From positions 1,095,992 through 1,159,991 of the forward strand of contig OX246744.1 of NCBI GenBank assembly GCA_945910005.1: DNA of 64,000 bases, given 5' to 3'. Positions 21,018-31,615 of the stretch are shown piece after piece. Source of the DNA: Isoperla grammatica (lineage: Eukaryota; Arthropoda; Insecta; Plecoptera; Perlodidae). Under the pieces are notes generated by a model, which saw nothing but the letters and a program-made list of their open reading frames with translations, was not told where the DNA came from and did no database searches. Position numbers and translations under genes: made by a program. How positions within the stretch are numbered: position 1 is the first letter of the stretch; each line of letters starts with the position of its first letter.

Positions 21018-24000
21018 CTGAAAAGAATACACATAAAGACGTGTTTTTTTAAACTATAATGAGAAAATTAAGACAGTATGAGAGTATAGTTAATGAGTAC
21101 AATGCACGGCCTGTATGTTGCGAGTGTTGCTGTGGACTCACCGTTGATCTGTACCAGCCAGACTCCATCGCAGACGCCCCACAGACCCGAGTTGACGAAG
21201 AACAGAATCTTCTCGTCTGGGTGAGGCTTCCAGAACAGAAGTAACAGCAGGACAGCCAACTGCAGAAAACATAGATACCATGTACGGAATAGAAGTTCTT
21301 ATGTAACTGGCAATATATTCTATAAACAAAGTTCAAAATAAAATTACGTATGCTGAAAGCAGCATTCTCTGGCAGTCAAAAATATCTTTCAATAAAGTGT
21401 GCTACATAATTAATAGAATAACAGTTACTGGTACTATGCAATCATTCACTCAGTCAGTCACTCAGTCAGTCAGTCACTCAGTCAGTCACTCTCTCACTCA
21501 GTCAATCAGTCAGTCAGTCACTCTCTCAGTCACTCACTCAGTCACTCACTCACACTCACCTGTAGCGTGGCGGCTCCACACACGACCGGCAAGCGCCCGG
21601 TAATCTTGACCAGCCAGCCGGCAGTCAACGCCGAAATAGAGTTACACAGACCGTAGCAGATCATGACATAGCCCACGTTCTGTATCCCCCATGCGCACGC
21701 AACATACGACTGAAACACACGGAGAGCAGCCAATTGTTTATAAGAAAGAAAATAAATAAAATACATACATTCACATTTAGAGTCTACCCACTCAGTAACT
21801 AAACTGATTTGCAGTGGGGGACTTTAATTTAAAGTGACTAAACCAACCCTGTAGGTTTCGAACACCATCGACGAGTGAGCGATAACCAATCAAAGATCGA
21901 TATTTCAAATACAAAACATATGAATCAGTGATTGGACAGTGCGAACACCTGCGGACAAATGCCAGAATCGACAAGGCCGATCCAGAAAAACTTTGAATTT
22001 ATTGAGTGCTTCGTTGCTAGGACGGCTGCAAAGTCACCGTTTACTTATTCCTAAGCCAAGAAGTAATGGAATTGAATCCACATTAGAAGTTAAAAACTTC
22101 TGCCTGTAGCGGGATTTGAGCCCGGGACCTTCTGCATTGGAAACAGGGATGCTAACCACTGGACCAACGAGCCACCTAAGATTTGTATGTTATTCTGTCC
22201 AGTGACGTAGCATGGACGCTTACCTCTACCATGGGACTAGAGGTAGAGTGTAGACCTAGGAATATAGTACAGAGAGCCACGGCACCGACTACGGCTATGC
22301 TATATCTTACATTATACCCAGTTGAGGGGACTGTCCAATTCCTTATCTGCAGCCACAGATTGTGTCCGGGATTATAGCCTACAGCCCCTAGCAGAACTTT
22401 AATGGCTATCTAAATGGAACAATCTCATTAAATTGATCCATTATGATCACTTACTTGACTTGATGTAGAGGGTCCGGTCTGGGCCCGGGGAAGAATAGGC
22501 CCAGAGAGACTCTGCTAGTCGTAAGAGGCGACAAAAGAAGACCATGTCCCTTCCCTCCCACTGTCCCATTGAATATTTATCCTCCCACTTGGCCCTGCCC
22601 TCCCTTGCTGGACTCCCGTATGACGACCCACGCGACGTACAATGTATCTGATTCGGATGTGGCTTTATTCTTCATCGTCATCTTTCTCATCTTCATCATC
22701 ACCCGCTCATCGTCTCGATTAGCCATTGTTGCAAACATATGATACGTTAAGCCCCATAAATCAATCAATCAATTGATGTAGAGGGTTGTTGTTGTTGTTA
22801 CCGATGTGAAGTCAGCGCCCATGAAGGCCTGTCCCACCCCCAGCCAGGCAGTCAGGGGGAGAAGCAGAATCTGGTTCCTCTCCATGAGTAGCTTGATGGT
22901 GATGGCCAGGAGCTGCATCCCCGTGAGGCCGCTGCCACTTCCCTCCCGGTCACCCTCGCCATACCTGCAAGACCAGGCATCTATAGTTGTCCCAAGACTA
23001 CCTTACACATGCTTTCGTCACAGGTGACTGGTTCGTAGCCAATCAGCGATCGTTATCTGCGCGCGCTTGTCTCGGGCGGTTCGCCGGTTGGCTACGTTTG
23101 CCCCGGATGTGACGAAAGCAGGTGTAAAGTAATCTTGGGTATAACATTATTCATAGCTTTCCTCAGTGCAGTTTCGCGCCCTTTTTATTATATCTGCTTA
23201 TAAATGGTCTAATGCCAGTTAAGAGTAGGCCAATATGGCCATTGTGACATCAAGTGAAGACTTGAGGGTGAACGGTCCAGTCCAAAGCTTTCCTCCATCA
23301 CAAGAAGAGTCTTGCAAACACTCCTCACCAACGCAACAGGTCTCTGCTCACCTGTCAAGGGAGTCTACCCCGAAGGCCACTATCAACACAGCGGCCACCA
23401 TACAGGCGAGGTAGATCCCAGCTATGCAACAGGTCTCTGCACACCTGTCAAGGGAGTCTACCCCGAAGGCCACTATCAACACAGCGGCCACCATACAGGC
23501 CAGGTAGATCCCAGCTATGCAACAGGTCTCAGCTCACCTGTCAAGGGAGTCTACCCCGAAGGCCACTATCCACACAGCGGCCACCATACAGGCCAGGTAG
23601 ATCCCAGCTATGCAACAGGTCTCAGCTCACCTGTCAAGGGAGTCTACCCCGAAGGCCACTATCAACACAGCGGCCACCATACAGGCCAGGTAGATCCCAG
23701 CTATGGTGAAGATCTTCTCGTCCGAGGGTCGTGTCAAGTTAGGGTTGTCCAAAGCGGTGGACGGACAGAAGTTGGCGCCACACTTGTCTCGCACGTCCAC
23801 GTAGCTGATGTTTGCGTGTTCGTCGCCGGCCAACACTGAAGATAAATGCACTGGTCACTTTCCCTGCACTCAATGAGCTCTACTTACTCTTGTACTCCTA
23901 GTGGTTGCAAAACTTACAAAATAATTAACTTGAAGCTCATCAATACAATACAGTACTACTTTTAAATTATTTAACGGTAAAAATATACGACAGCGAGTCA

Positions 24001-27000
24001 ATTAAAGATACCCATTCCTAGCAATCATAAACTTGACCCAATATTACGTTTACAGAGGCCTTAAGACATGAGGAAACCCATGAAGCAAATGGAAAAACGT
24101 GACTAAAAACAAAACACGCTATCGTTTACCAAATATTTTGTTGTAAACCAGTAATATATTCCGTAGTAATTTGTTTTGAAACTCCAACCTGCTTTTTTTT
24201 CTTTTTTTCAATAATTCTTAGACGTGCGAGCATCTTGTTCCACTTTATGCTTGATAACGGGCAAACTGATTTGATACTACTCCTCCTTCTATTATGACCA
24301 TGCAACTATTATACTTGTACAACTGGTAACACATTATAGTTATAGCTGTGTTGTTACCAGTAGAAGAGATAAGGTTGCCCCAGACTTGAGCAAACTGGAA
24401 GAACATGAAGAAGATTCCAAAGAACCTGACAGTAAGAACTTCCGAGCTGATTCCTGTGATCTTCTGATACTTCTCCGCGACAACACTAAGATAGGTACAT
24501 TTGCCGCACCACAGTGGGCCGCCTCCGAACCTGTAAGCATACAGTGAGTGGTAGCCTTCTCATACATGGGCCAGTCTAATAGTTCCAAACATTATTTTCT
24601 GCCTCTAGTTCGTACCATCTACTTGACACAGGTACAAACATAATAATTTACGATGGTATTTTGGATACCTGAACTAAAGAAGACAATAGCTCTAACATAT
24701 CTCACAGATTCAGATGCCTAACATCGACATGGGAGTTTTCTGGGTCGATTTCGCTACATCAACACTTCTTTTCATCGACATCTCCTTCCTTCCTCAGTCT
24801 TCTAACATGTGAAACCTTCGTCAATCGGGTCGTTCACCGAACAACTATGATTCATGCTCGCAATCTTCATACTATACTTGCACCACTCACCCCACGAACA
24901 GTGCTGCCGGTATCAAGGTGTAGAACGTGGCGTGGAACTGAGCCATGATGTAAGGCATGTAGGCAATGAAGGACAGAGCTACAGCCCACTTGCATCCCAA
25001 CCATCTGAAACATGTGGCGTTCAGTGTTACATGTTACATGTTACATGTTACATGTTCAGCTGTGACAGAGCAACACGATACACATCTATGCTTGACTCTC
25101 AGTAAGATCTGGGAGAAACATTATCCCAAGCATGTGGTTTGGTTTGGACAGACCTTACGGACAATGAGCAACTATGAATAACACTTTGAGTGCATAGTAT
25201 TCGGTAGGAACAATGCCTGAAGCTGTTTGTCTACCGCTGACTACCACTTCAACATATACGCTAGTCGACTAGTGGCAGAATTCATACGCATGCGCAGTGA
25301 CAGCGAGTTAAATAAATTGCTTCAATATCTGTGACGTCATTCATAAAATGTTAATATTTGCAATTTTTTAAACATATTTCTTCTGTAGTGAATCCACACA
25401 CCTGATATGACGACGGGTAGGAAGAGATTGGACAGTATGAGGGACCAATGACCTTGCAGGGACCCACCCACCTGATCATGACGACGAGTAGGAAGAGATT
25501 GGACAGTATGAGGGACCAATGACCTTGCAGGGACCCACCCACCTGATCATGACGACGGGCAGGAAGAGATTGGACAGTATGAGGGACCAATGACCTTGCA
25601 GTGACCCACCCACCTGATCATGACGACGGGCAGGAAGAGATTGGACAGTATGAGGGACCAATGACCTTGCAGGGACCCACCCACCTGATCATGACGACGG
25701 GTAGGAAGAGATTGGACAGTATGAGGGACCAATGACCTTGCAGGGACCCACCCACCTGATCATGACGACGGGCAGGAAGAGATTGGACAGTATGAGGGAC
25801 CAATGACCTTGCAGGGACCCACCCACCTGATCATGACGACGGGTAGGAAGAGATTGGACAGTATGGGGGACCAATGACCTTGCAGGGACCCACCCACCTG
25901 ATCATGACGACGGGCAGGAAGAGATTGGACAGTATGAGGGACCAATGACCTTGCAGGGACCCACCCACCTGATCATGACGACGGGTAGGAAGAGATTGGA
26001 CAGTATGAGGGACCAATGACCTTGCAGGGACCCACCCACCTGATCATGACGACGGGCAGGAAGAGATTGGACAGTATGAGGGACCAATGACCTTGCAGTG
26101 ACCCACCCACCTGATCATGACGACGGGTAGGAAGAGATTGGACAGTATGAGGGACCAATGACCTTGCAGGGACCCACCCACCTGATCATGACGACGGGTA
26201 GGAAGAGATTGGACAGTATGAGGGACCAATGACCTTGCAGGGACCCACCCACCTGATCATGACGACGGGCAGGAAGAGATTGGACAGTATGAGGGACCAA
26301 TGACCTTGCAGGGACCCACCCACCTGATCATGACGACGGGCAGGAAGAGATTGGACAGTATGAGGGACCAATGACCTTGCAGGGACCCACCCACCTGATC
26401 ATGACGACGGGTAGGAAGAGATTGGACAGTATGAGGGACCAATGACCTTGCAGGGACCCACCCACCTGATCATGACGACGGGCAGGAAGAGATTGGACAG
26501 TATGAGGGACCAATGACCTTGCAGTGACCCACCCACCTGATCATGACGACGGGTAGGAAGAGATTGGACAGTATGAGGGACCAATGACCTTGCAGGGACC
26601 CACCCACCTGATCATGACGACGGGTAGGAAGAGATTAGACAGTATGAGAGACCAATGACCTTGCAGGGACCCACCCACCTGATCATGACGACGGGCAGGA
26701 AGAGATTGGACAGTATGAGGGACCAATGACCTTGCAGGGACCCACCCACCTGATCATGACGACGGGCAGGAAGAGATTGGACAGTATGAGGGACCAATGA
26801 CCTTGCAGGGACCCACCCACCTGATCATGACGACGGGCAGGAAGAGATTGGACAGTATGAGGGACCAATGACCTTGCAGGGACCCACCCACCTGATCATG
26901 ACGACGGGCAGGAAGAGATTGGACAGTATGAGGGACCAATGACCTTGCAGGGACCCACCCACCTGATCATGACGACGGGCAGGAAGAGATTGGACAGTAT

Positions 27001-30000
27001 GAGGGACCAACCTTGCAGGGACCCACCCACCTGATCATGACGACAGGTAGGAAGAGATTGGACAGTATGAGGGACCAATGACCTTGCAGGGACCCATTCA
27101 CCTGATCATGACGACGGGTAGGAAGAGATTGGACAGTATGAGGGACCAATGACCTTGCAGGGACCCACCCACCTGATCATGACGACGGGCAGGAAGAGAT
27201 TGGACAGTATGAGGGACCAATGACCTTGCAGGGACCCACCCACCTGATCATGACGACGGGTAGGAAGAGATTGGACAGTATGAGGGACCAATGACCTTGC
27301 AGGGACCCACCCACCTGATCATGACGACGGGCAGGAAGAGATTGGACAGTATGAGGGACCAACCTTGCAGGGACCCACCCACCTGATCATGACGACGGGT
27401 AGGAAGAGATTGGACAGTATGAGGGACCAATGACCTTGCAGGGACCCACCCACCTGATCATGACGACGGGCAGGAAGAGATTGGACAGTATGAGAGACCA
27501 ACCTTGCAGGGACCCACCCACCTGATCATGACGACGGGCAGGAAGAGATTGGACAGTATGAGGGACCAATGACCTTGCAGGGACCCACCCACCTGATCAT
27601 GACGACGGGCAGGAAGAGATTGGACAGTATGAGGGACCAATGACCTTGCAGGGACCCACCCACCTGATCATGACGACGGGCAGGAAGAGATTGGACAGTA
27701 TGAGGGACCAATGACCTTGCAGGGACCCACCCACCTGATCATGACGACCGGCAGGAAGAGATTGGACAGTATGAGAGACCAACCTTGCAGGGACCCACCC
27801 ACCTGATCATGACGACGGGTAGGAAGAGATTGGACAGTATGAGGGACCAATGACCTTGCAGGGACCCACCCACCTGATCATGACGACGGGCAGGAAGAGA
27901 TTGGACAGTATGAGGGACCAACCTTGCAGGGACCCACCCACCTGATCATGACGACGGGCAGGAAGAGATTGGACAGTATGAGGGACCAATGACCTTGCAG
28001 GGACCCACCCAACTGATCATGACGACGGGCAGGAACAGATTGGACAGTATGAGAGACCAACCTTGCAGGGACCCACCAACCTGATCATGACGACGGGTAG
28101 GAAGAGATTGGACAGTATGAGGGACCAATGACCTTGCAGGGACCCACCCACCTGATCATGACGACGGGCAGGAAGAGATTGGACAGTATGAGGGACCAAC
28201 CTTGCAGGGACCCACCCACCTGATCATGACGACGGGTAGGAAGAGATTGGACAGTATGAGGGACCAATGACCTTGCAGGGACCCACCCACCTGATCATGA
28301 CGACGGGCAGGAAGAGATTGGACAGTATGAGGGACCAACCTTGCAGGGACCCACCCACCTGATCATGACGACGAGCAGGAAGAGATTGGACAGTATGAGG
28401 GACCAATGACCTTGCAGGGACCCACCCACCTGATCATGACGACGAGCAGGAAGAGATTGGACAGTATGAGGGACCAACCTTGCAGGGACCCACCCACCTG
28501 ATCATGACGACGGGCAGGAAGAGATTGGACAGTATGAGGGACCAATGACCTTGCAGGGACCCACCCACCTGATCATGACGACGGGCAGGAAGAGATTGGA
28601 CAGTATGAGGGACCAACCTTGCAGGGACCCACCCACCTGATCATGACGACGGGCAGGAAGAGATTGGACAGTATGAGGGACCAATGACCTTGCAGGGACC
28701 CACCCACCTGATCATGACGACGGGCAGGAAGAGATTGGACAGTATGAGAGACCAACCTTGCAGGGACCCACCCACCTGATCATGACGACGGGCAGGAAGA
28801 GATTGGACAGTATGAGGGACCAATGACCTTGCAGGGACCCACCCACCTGATCATGACGACGGGCAGGAAGAGATTGGACAGTATGAGGGACCAACCTTGC
28901 AGGGACCCACCCACCTGATCATGACGACGGGCAGGAAGAGATTGGACAGTATGAGGGACCAATGACCTTGCAGGGACCCACCCACCTGATCATGACGACG
29001 GGCAGGAAGAGATTGGACAGTATGAGGGACCAACCTTGCAGGGACCCACCCACCTGATCATGACGACGGGCAGGAAGAGATTGGACAGTATGAGGGACCA
29101 ATGACCTTGCAGGGACCCACCCACCTGATCATGACGACGGGCAGGAAGAGATTGGACAGTATGAGAGACCAACCTTGCAGGGACCCACCCACCTGATCAT
29201 GACGACGGGTAGGAAGAGATTGGACAGCATGAGAGACCAATGACCTTGCAGGGACCCACCCACCTGATCATGACGACGGGTAGGAAGAGATTGGACAGCA
29301 TGAGAGACCAACCTTGCAGGGACCCACCCACCTGATCATGACGACGGGTAGGAAGAGATTGGACAGTATGAGGGACCAATGACCTTGCAGGGACCCACCC
29401 ACCTGATCATGACGACGGGTAGGAAGAGATTGGACAGTATGAGGGACCAACCTTGCAGGGACCCACCCACCTGATCATGACGACGGGTAGGAAGAGATTG
29501 GACAGTATGAGGGACCAATGACCTTGCAGGGACCCACCCACCTGATCATGACGACGGGTAGGAAGAGATTGGACAGTATGAGGGACCAACCTTGCAGGGA
29601 CCCACCCACCTGATCATGACGACGGGTAGGAAGAGATTGGACAGTATGAGGGACCAATGACCTTGCAGGGACCCACCCACCTGATCATGACGACGGGTAG
29701 GAAGAGATTGGACAGTATGAGGGACCAATGACCTTGCAGGGACCCACACACCTGATCATGACGACGGGCAGAAAGAGATTGGACAGTATGAGAGACCAAT
29801 GACCTTGCAGGGACCCACCCACCTGATCATGACGACGGGCAGGAAGAGATTGGACAGTATGAGGGACCAACCTTGCAGGGACCCACACACCTGATATGAC
29901 GACGGGTAAGAAGAGATTGGACAGTATGAGGGACCAATGACCTTGCAGGGACCCACACTTCTGATCATGACGACGGGCAGGAAGAGATTGGACAGTATGA

Positions 30001-30777
30001 GGGACCAATGACCTTGCAGGGACCCACCCACCTGATCATGACGACGGGTAGGAAGAGATTGGACAGTATGAGGGACCAATGACCTTGCAGGGACCCACAC
30101 TTCTGATCATGACGACGGGTAGGAAGAGATTGGACAGTATGAGGGACCAATGACCTTGCAGGGACCCACCCACCTGATCATGACGACGGGCAGGAAGAGA
30201 TTGGACAGTATGAGGGACCAATGACCTTGCAGGGACCCACCCACCTGATCATGACGACGGGCAGGAAGAGATTGGACAGTATGAGGGACCAATGACCTTG
30301 CAGGGACCCACCCACCTGATCATGACGACGGGTAAGAAGAGATTGGACAGTATGAGGGACCAATGACCTTGCAGGGACCCACACTTCTGATCATGACGAC
30401 GGGCAGGAAGAGATTGGACAGTATGAGGGACCAATGACCTTGCAGGGACCCACCCACCTGATCATGACGACGGGTAGGAAGAGATTGGACAGTATGAGGG
30501 ACCCGTAGATCGTGGCCAATGAGGCGACGCCCAGTCCCGCGTCACTGTTGATCGTGCTCTGCAGGTTGCCCGCGCCCTGGAACGCGGTGAAGTGGATCAT
30601 GAAAGCGAAGCTCAGAACGCAGACGTTGCGTATTATTCTGCGTCGTTCTGCGGGATCTTCGGTGGCGACCAGTTGCGTGGAGGACACAGATGTCTTGGGG
30701 TCACCTCGGGCGTCGTCGTCCTTCTTCGCCACGCTGGCCGCCACTGTGGCCAGCTCGGAGTCTCTCCTTGTAGACAT
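20797..30777 (-). CDS. UNC93-like multipass membrane protein, complete, 8 exons
   Basis: Joining 30777-30458, 25004-24891, 24530-24358, 23835-23631, 22964-22802, 21709-21560, 21259-21142 and 21017-20797 gives 487 codons from ATG to TGA, with every junction in phase. The UNC-93 family (MFS fold, about 11-12 helices) includes the potassium-channel regulator UNC-93 and UNC93A. Diagnostic blocks are FQGAGNLQSTIN, IRWLGCKW...YMPYIMAQF, LWCGKCTYLSVVAEKYQKIT, VRFFGIFFMFFQFAQVWGNL, DEKIFTIAGIYLACMVAA and GLWGVCDGVWLVQIN. No frameshift or premature stop is seen. Introns 1 and 4 are filled or invaded by exon-junction minisatellites and intron 6 by a tetranucleotide-type repeat starting at the donor. 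Confidence 0.95.
21142..21259 (-). CDS. UNC93-like exon 7
   Basis: Acceptor TTTTCTGCAG; donor AACG|GTGAGT. It encodes LAVLLLLLFWKPHPDEKILF and GLWGVCDGVWLVQIN, a highly conserved UNC93 block. Leaves in phase 1. Confidence 0.96.
21434..21559 (-). repeat. Imperfect (GTGA/GACT)n repeat starting at the exon 6 donor
   Basis: On the minus strand the intron opens GTGAGTGTGAGTGAGTGACT and continues for about 120 bases as GTGA, GACT and GAGA tetramers. The donor sequence itself is the first unit of the repeat, so alternative GTGAGT donors recur along it. Confidence 0.9.
21560..21709 (-). CDS. UNC93-like exon 6
   Basis: Acceptor GTGTTTCAG; donor CTACAG|GTGAGTG. It encodes SYVACAWGIQNVGYVMICYG and AGWLVKITGRLPVVCGAATL, in phase 0 at both ends. 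A GTGA/GACT-type simple repeat starts at the donor and extends ~120 bases into the intron. Confidence 0.94.
21735..22176 (-). mobile_element. SINE family 1, near full-length copy
   Basis: Reverse-oriented copy with the tRNA-like head at the high-coordinate end (B box complement GGGATTTGAGCCCGGGACC; A box complement GGATGCTAACCACTGGACC), the same body as 4488-4913 and an AT-rich tail at 21735-21760. It lies in UNC93-like intron 5. Confidence 0.88.
22224..22402 (-). CDS. Possible orphan exon inside UNC93-like intron 5
   Basis: A ~59-codon frame with no stop reads KVLLGAVGYNPGHNLWLQIR, then NWTVPSTGYNVRYSIAVVGA and VALCTIFLGLHSTSSPMVE, ending at a good donor (GAG|GTAAGCG). It contains an N-W-T glycosylation sequon and a plausible membrane segment. 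The acceptor is uncertain and its phase does not fit exons 5 and 6, which already join cleanly. It may be an unrelated or alternative exon, or a chance open frame. Confidence 0.25.
22410..22790. other. UNC93-like intron 5, remainder
   Basis: No gene recognised. GCTAGTCGTAAGAGGCGACA at about 22514-22533 resembles sequence common in insect interspersed repeats, but no element boundary can be drawn. Confidence 0.35.
22802..22964 (-). CDS. UNC93-like exon 5
   Basis: Acceptor GGTCTTGCAG; donor TCG|GTAACA. It encodes YGEGDREGSGSGLTGMQLLA and LLLPLTAWLGVGQAFMGADF, matching the central cytosolic loop and seventh helix of UNC93 proteins. Ends in phase 0. Confidence 0.95.
23333..23705 (-). repeat. 93-bp minisatellite carrying the exon 4 donor, 4 copies
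   Basis: Four 93-bp units each hold (minus strand) ATAGCTGGGATCTACCTGGC ... CCCTTGACAG|GTGAGC plus 19 intronic bases. Ninety-three is 31 codons, so the frame is kept between copies, but GACAGGTGA puts a TGA stop at every donor; use of an outer donor would truncate the protein. The units differ by only a few bases. Confidence 0.96.
23631..23835 (-). CDS. UNC93-like exon 4, 3' end amplified
   Basis: Acceptor TTTATCTTCAG; donor GACAG|GTGAGC. It encodes a probable extracellular loop (DKCGANFCPSTALDNPN) and DEKIFTIAGIYLACMVAAVL with IVAFGVDSLDR. The last 74 bases plus the donor are present in four tandem 93-bp copies. The copy continuous with the unique 5' part is the real exon end. Confidence 0.93.
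23836..24357. other. UNC93-like intron 3
   Basis: Unique AT-rich intron; no repeat or element recognised. Confidence 0.6.
24358..24530 (-). CDS. UNC93-like exon 3
   Basis: Acceptor ATGCTTACAG; donor CTACTG|GTAACA. It encodes FGGGPLWCGKCTYLSVVAEK and VRFFGIFFMFFQFAQVWGNL, very close to UNC93A-type proteins. It leaves in phase 1. Confidence 0.96.
24891..25004 (-). CDS. UNC93-like exon 2
   Basis: Acceptor ATGTTTCAG; donor GTGGG|GTGAGTG. It encodes WLGCKWAVALSFIAYMPYIM and AQFHATFYTLIPAALFVG. Phase 2 to phase 2; the junction completes the family block IRWLGCKW. Confidence 0.95.
25392..30465 (-). repeat. 71/68-bp minisatellite carrying the exon 1 donor, about 72 copies; fills intron 1
   Basis: The minus-strand unit is CTCATACTGTCCAATCTCTT, CCTACCCGTCGTCATGATCAG| and the donor GTGGGTGGGTCCCTGCAAGG, then TCATTGGTCC. 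It thus has ~41 coding bases of exon 1 (SLILSNLFLPVVMIR) plus the donor. The 68-bp form lacks three bases (CAACC in place of CAATGACC). From about 27776 to 29590 the two forms alternate strictly, giving a 139-bp higher-order repeat. The many ~60-codon minus-strand ORFs here are repeat artefacts. Intron 1 is 5453 bases, about 93% array. Confidence 0.97.
30458..30777 (-). CDS. UNC93-like exon 1
   Basis: ATG at 30777-30775. A hydrophilic cytosolic N-terminus (MSTRRDSELATVAASVAKKD) is followed by NVCVLSFAFMIHFTAFQGAG, NLQSTINSDAGLGVASLATI and SLILSNLFLPVVMIR. Donor ATCAG|GTGGGTGGG, phase 2. Its last ~41 bases plus the donor form the unit of the intron 1 array. A different minisatellite begins 3-20 bases 5' of the ATG. 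Confidence 0.92.
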
Positions 30778-30784
30778 AGTGGAA

Positions 30785-31612
30785 CACTTGTTGCTCCCAG
30801 GACACTTGGTGCTCTAGGACACTTGTTGCTCCCAGGACACTTGTTGCTCTAGGACACTTGTTGCTCCCAGGACACTTGTTGCTCTAGGACACTTGTTGCT
30901 CCTAGGACACTTGTTGCTCTAGGACACTTGGTGCTCCCAGGACACTTGTTGCGCCCAGGACACTTGTTGCTCTAGGACACTTGTTGCTCCTAGGACACTT
31001 GTTGCTCTAGGACACTTGGTGCTCCCAGGACACTTGTTGCTCTAGGACACTTGGTGCTCCCAGGACACTTGTTGCGCCCAGGACACCTTGTTTCTCCCCC
31101 CAAGACACTTGTTGTTCCCAGGAAACTTCTCCTAGGACATTTGTTGCTCCCAGGACACTTGTTATTCCCAGGAAACTTCTCCTAGGACACTTGTTGCTCC
31201 CAGGACACTTGTTATTCCCAGGACACTTCTCCTAGGACACTTGTTGCTCCCAGGACACTTGTTATTCCCAGGAAACTTCTCCTAGGACACTTGTTGCTCC
31301 CAGGACACTTGTTATTCCCAGGACACTTGTTGCTCTAGGACACTGGTTGCTCCCAGGACACTTGTTATTCCCAGGACACTTCTCCTAGGACACTTGTTGC
31401 TCCCAGGACACTTGTTATTCCCAGGACACTTCTCCTAGGACACTTGTTGCTCCCAGGACACTTGTTATTCCCAGGACACTTCTCCTAGGACACTTGTTGC
31501 TCCCAGGACACTTGTTATTCCCAGGACACTTCTCCTAGGACACTTGTTGCTCCCAGGACACTTGTTATTCCCAGGACACTTCTCCTAGGACACTTGTTGC
31601 TTCCAGGACACT
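30785..31612. repeat. ~18-bp minisatellite abutting the UNC93-like start
   Basis: Units of AGGACACTTGTTGCTCCC alternate with TTGCTCTAGGACAC, GTTATTCCC and the short CTTCTCCT form; the distal half is a ~49-bp higher-order unit. It begins within 10 bases 5' of the exon 1 ATG. Whether it is in the 5' UTR, an intron (units contain TAGAG|CAACAAG on the minus strand) or the promoter cannot be told. Confidence 0.95.
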
Positions 31613-31615
31613 TGT

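Noticed and set aside
25351..30434. About 70 overlapping minus-strand ORFs of ~60 codons (MVPHTVQSLP...)
   Set aside because: They are out-of-frame translations of the intron 1 minisatellite. The true coding frame of the unit is SLILSNLFLPVVMIR, used only once at the end of exon 1.
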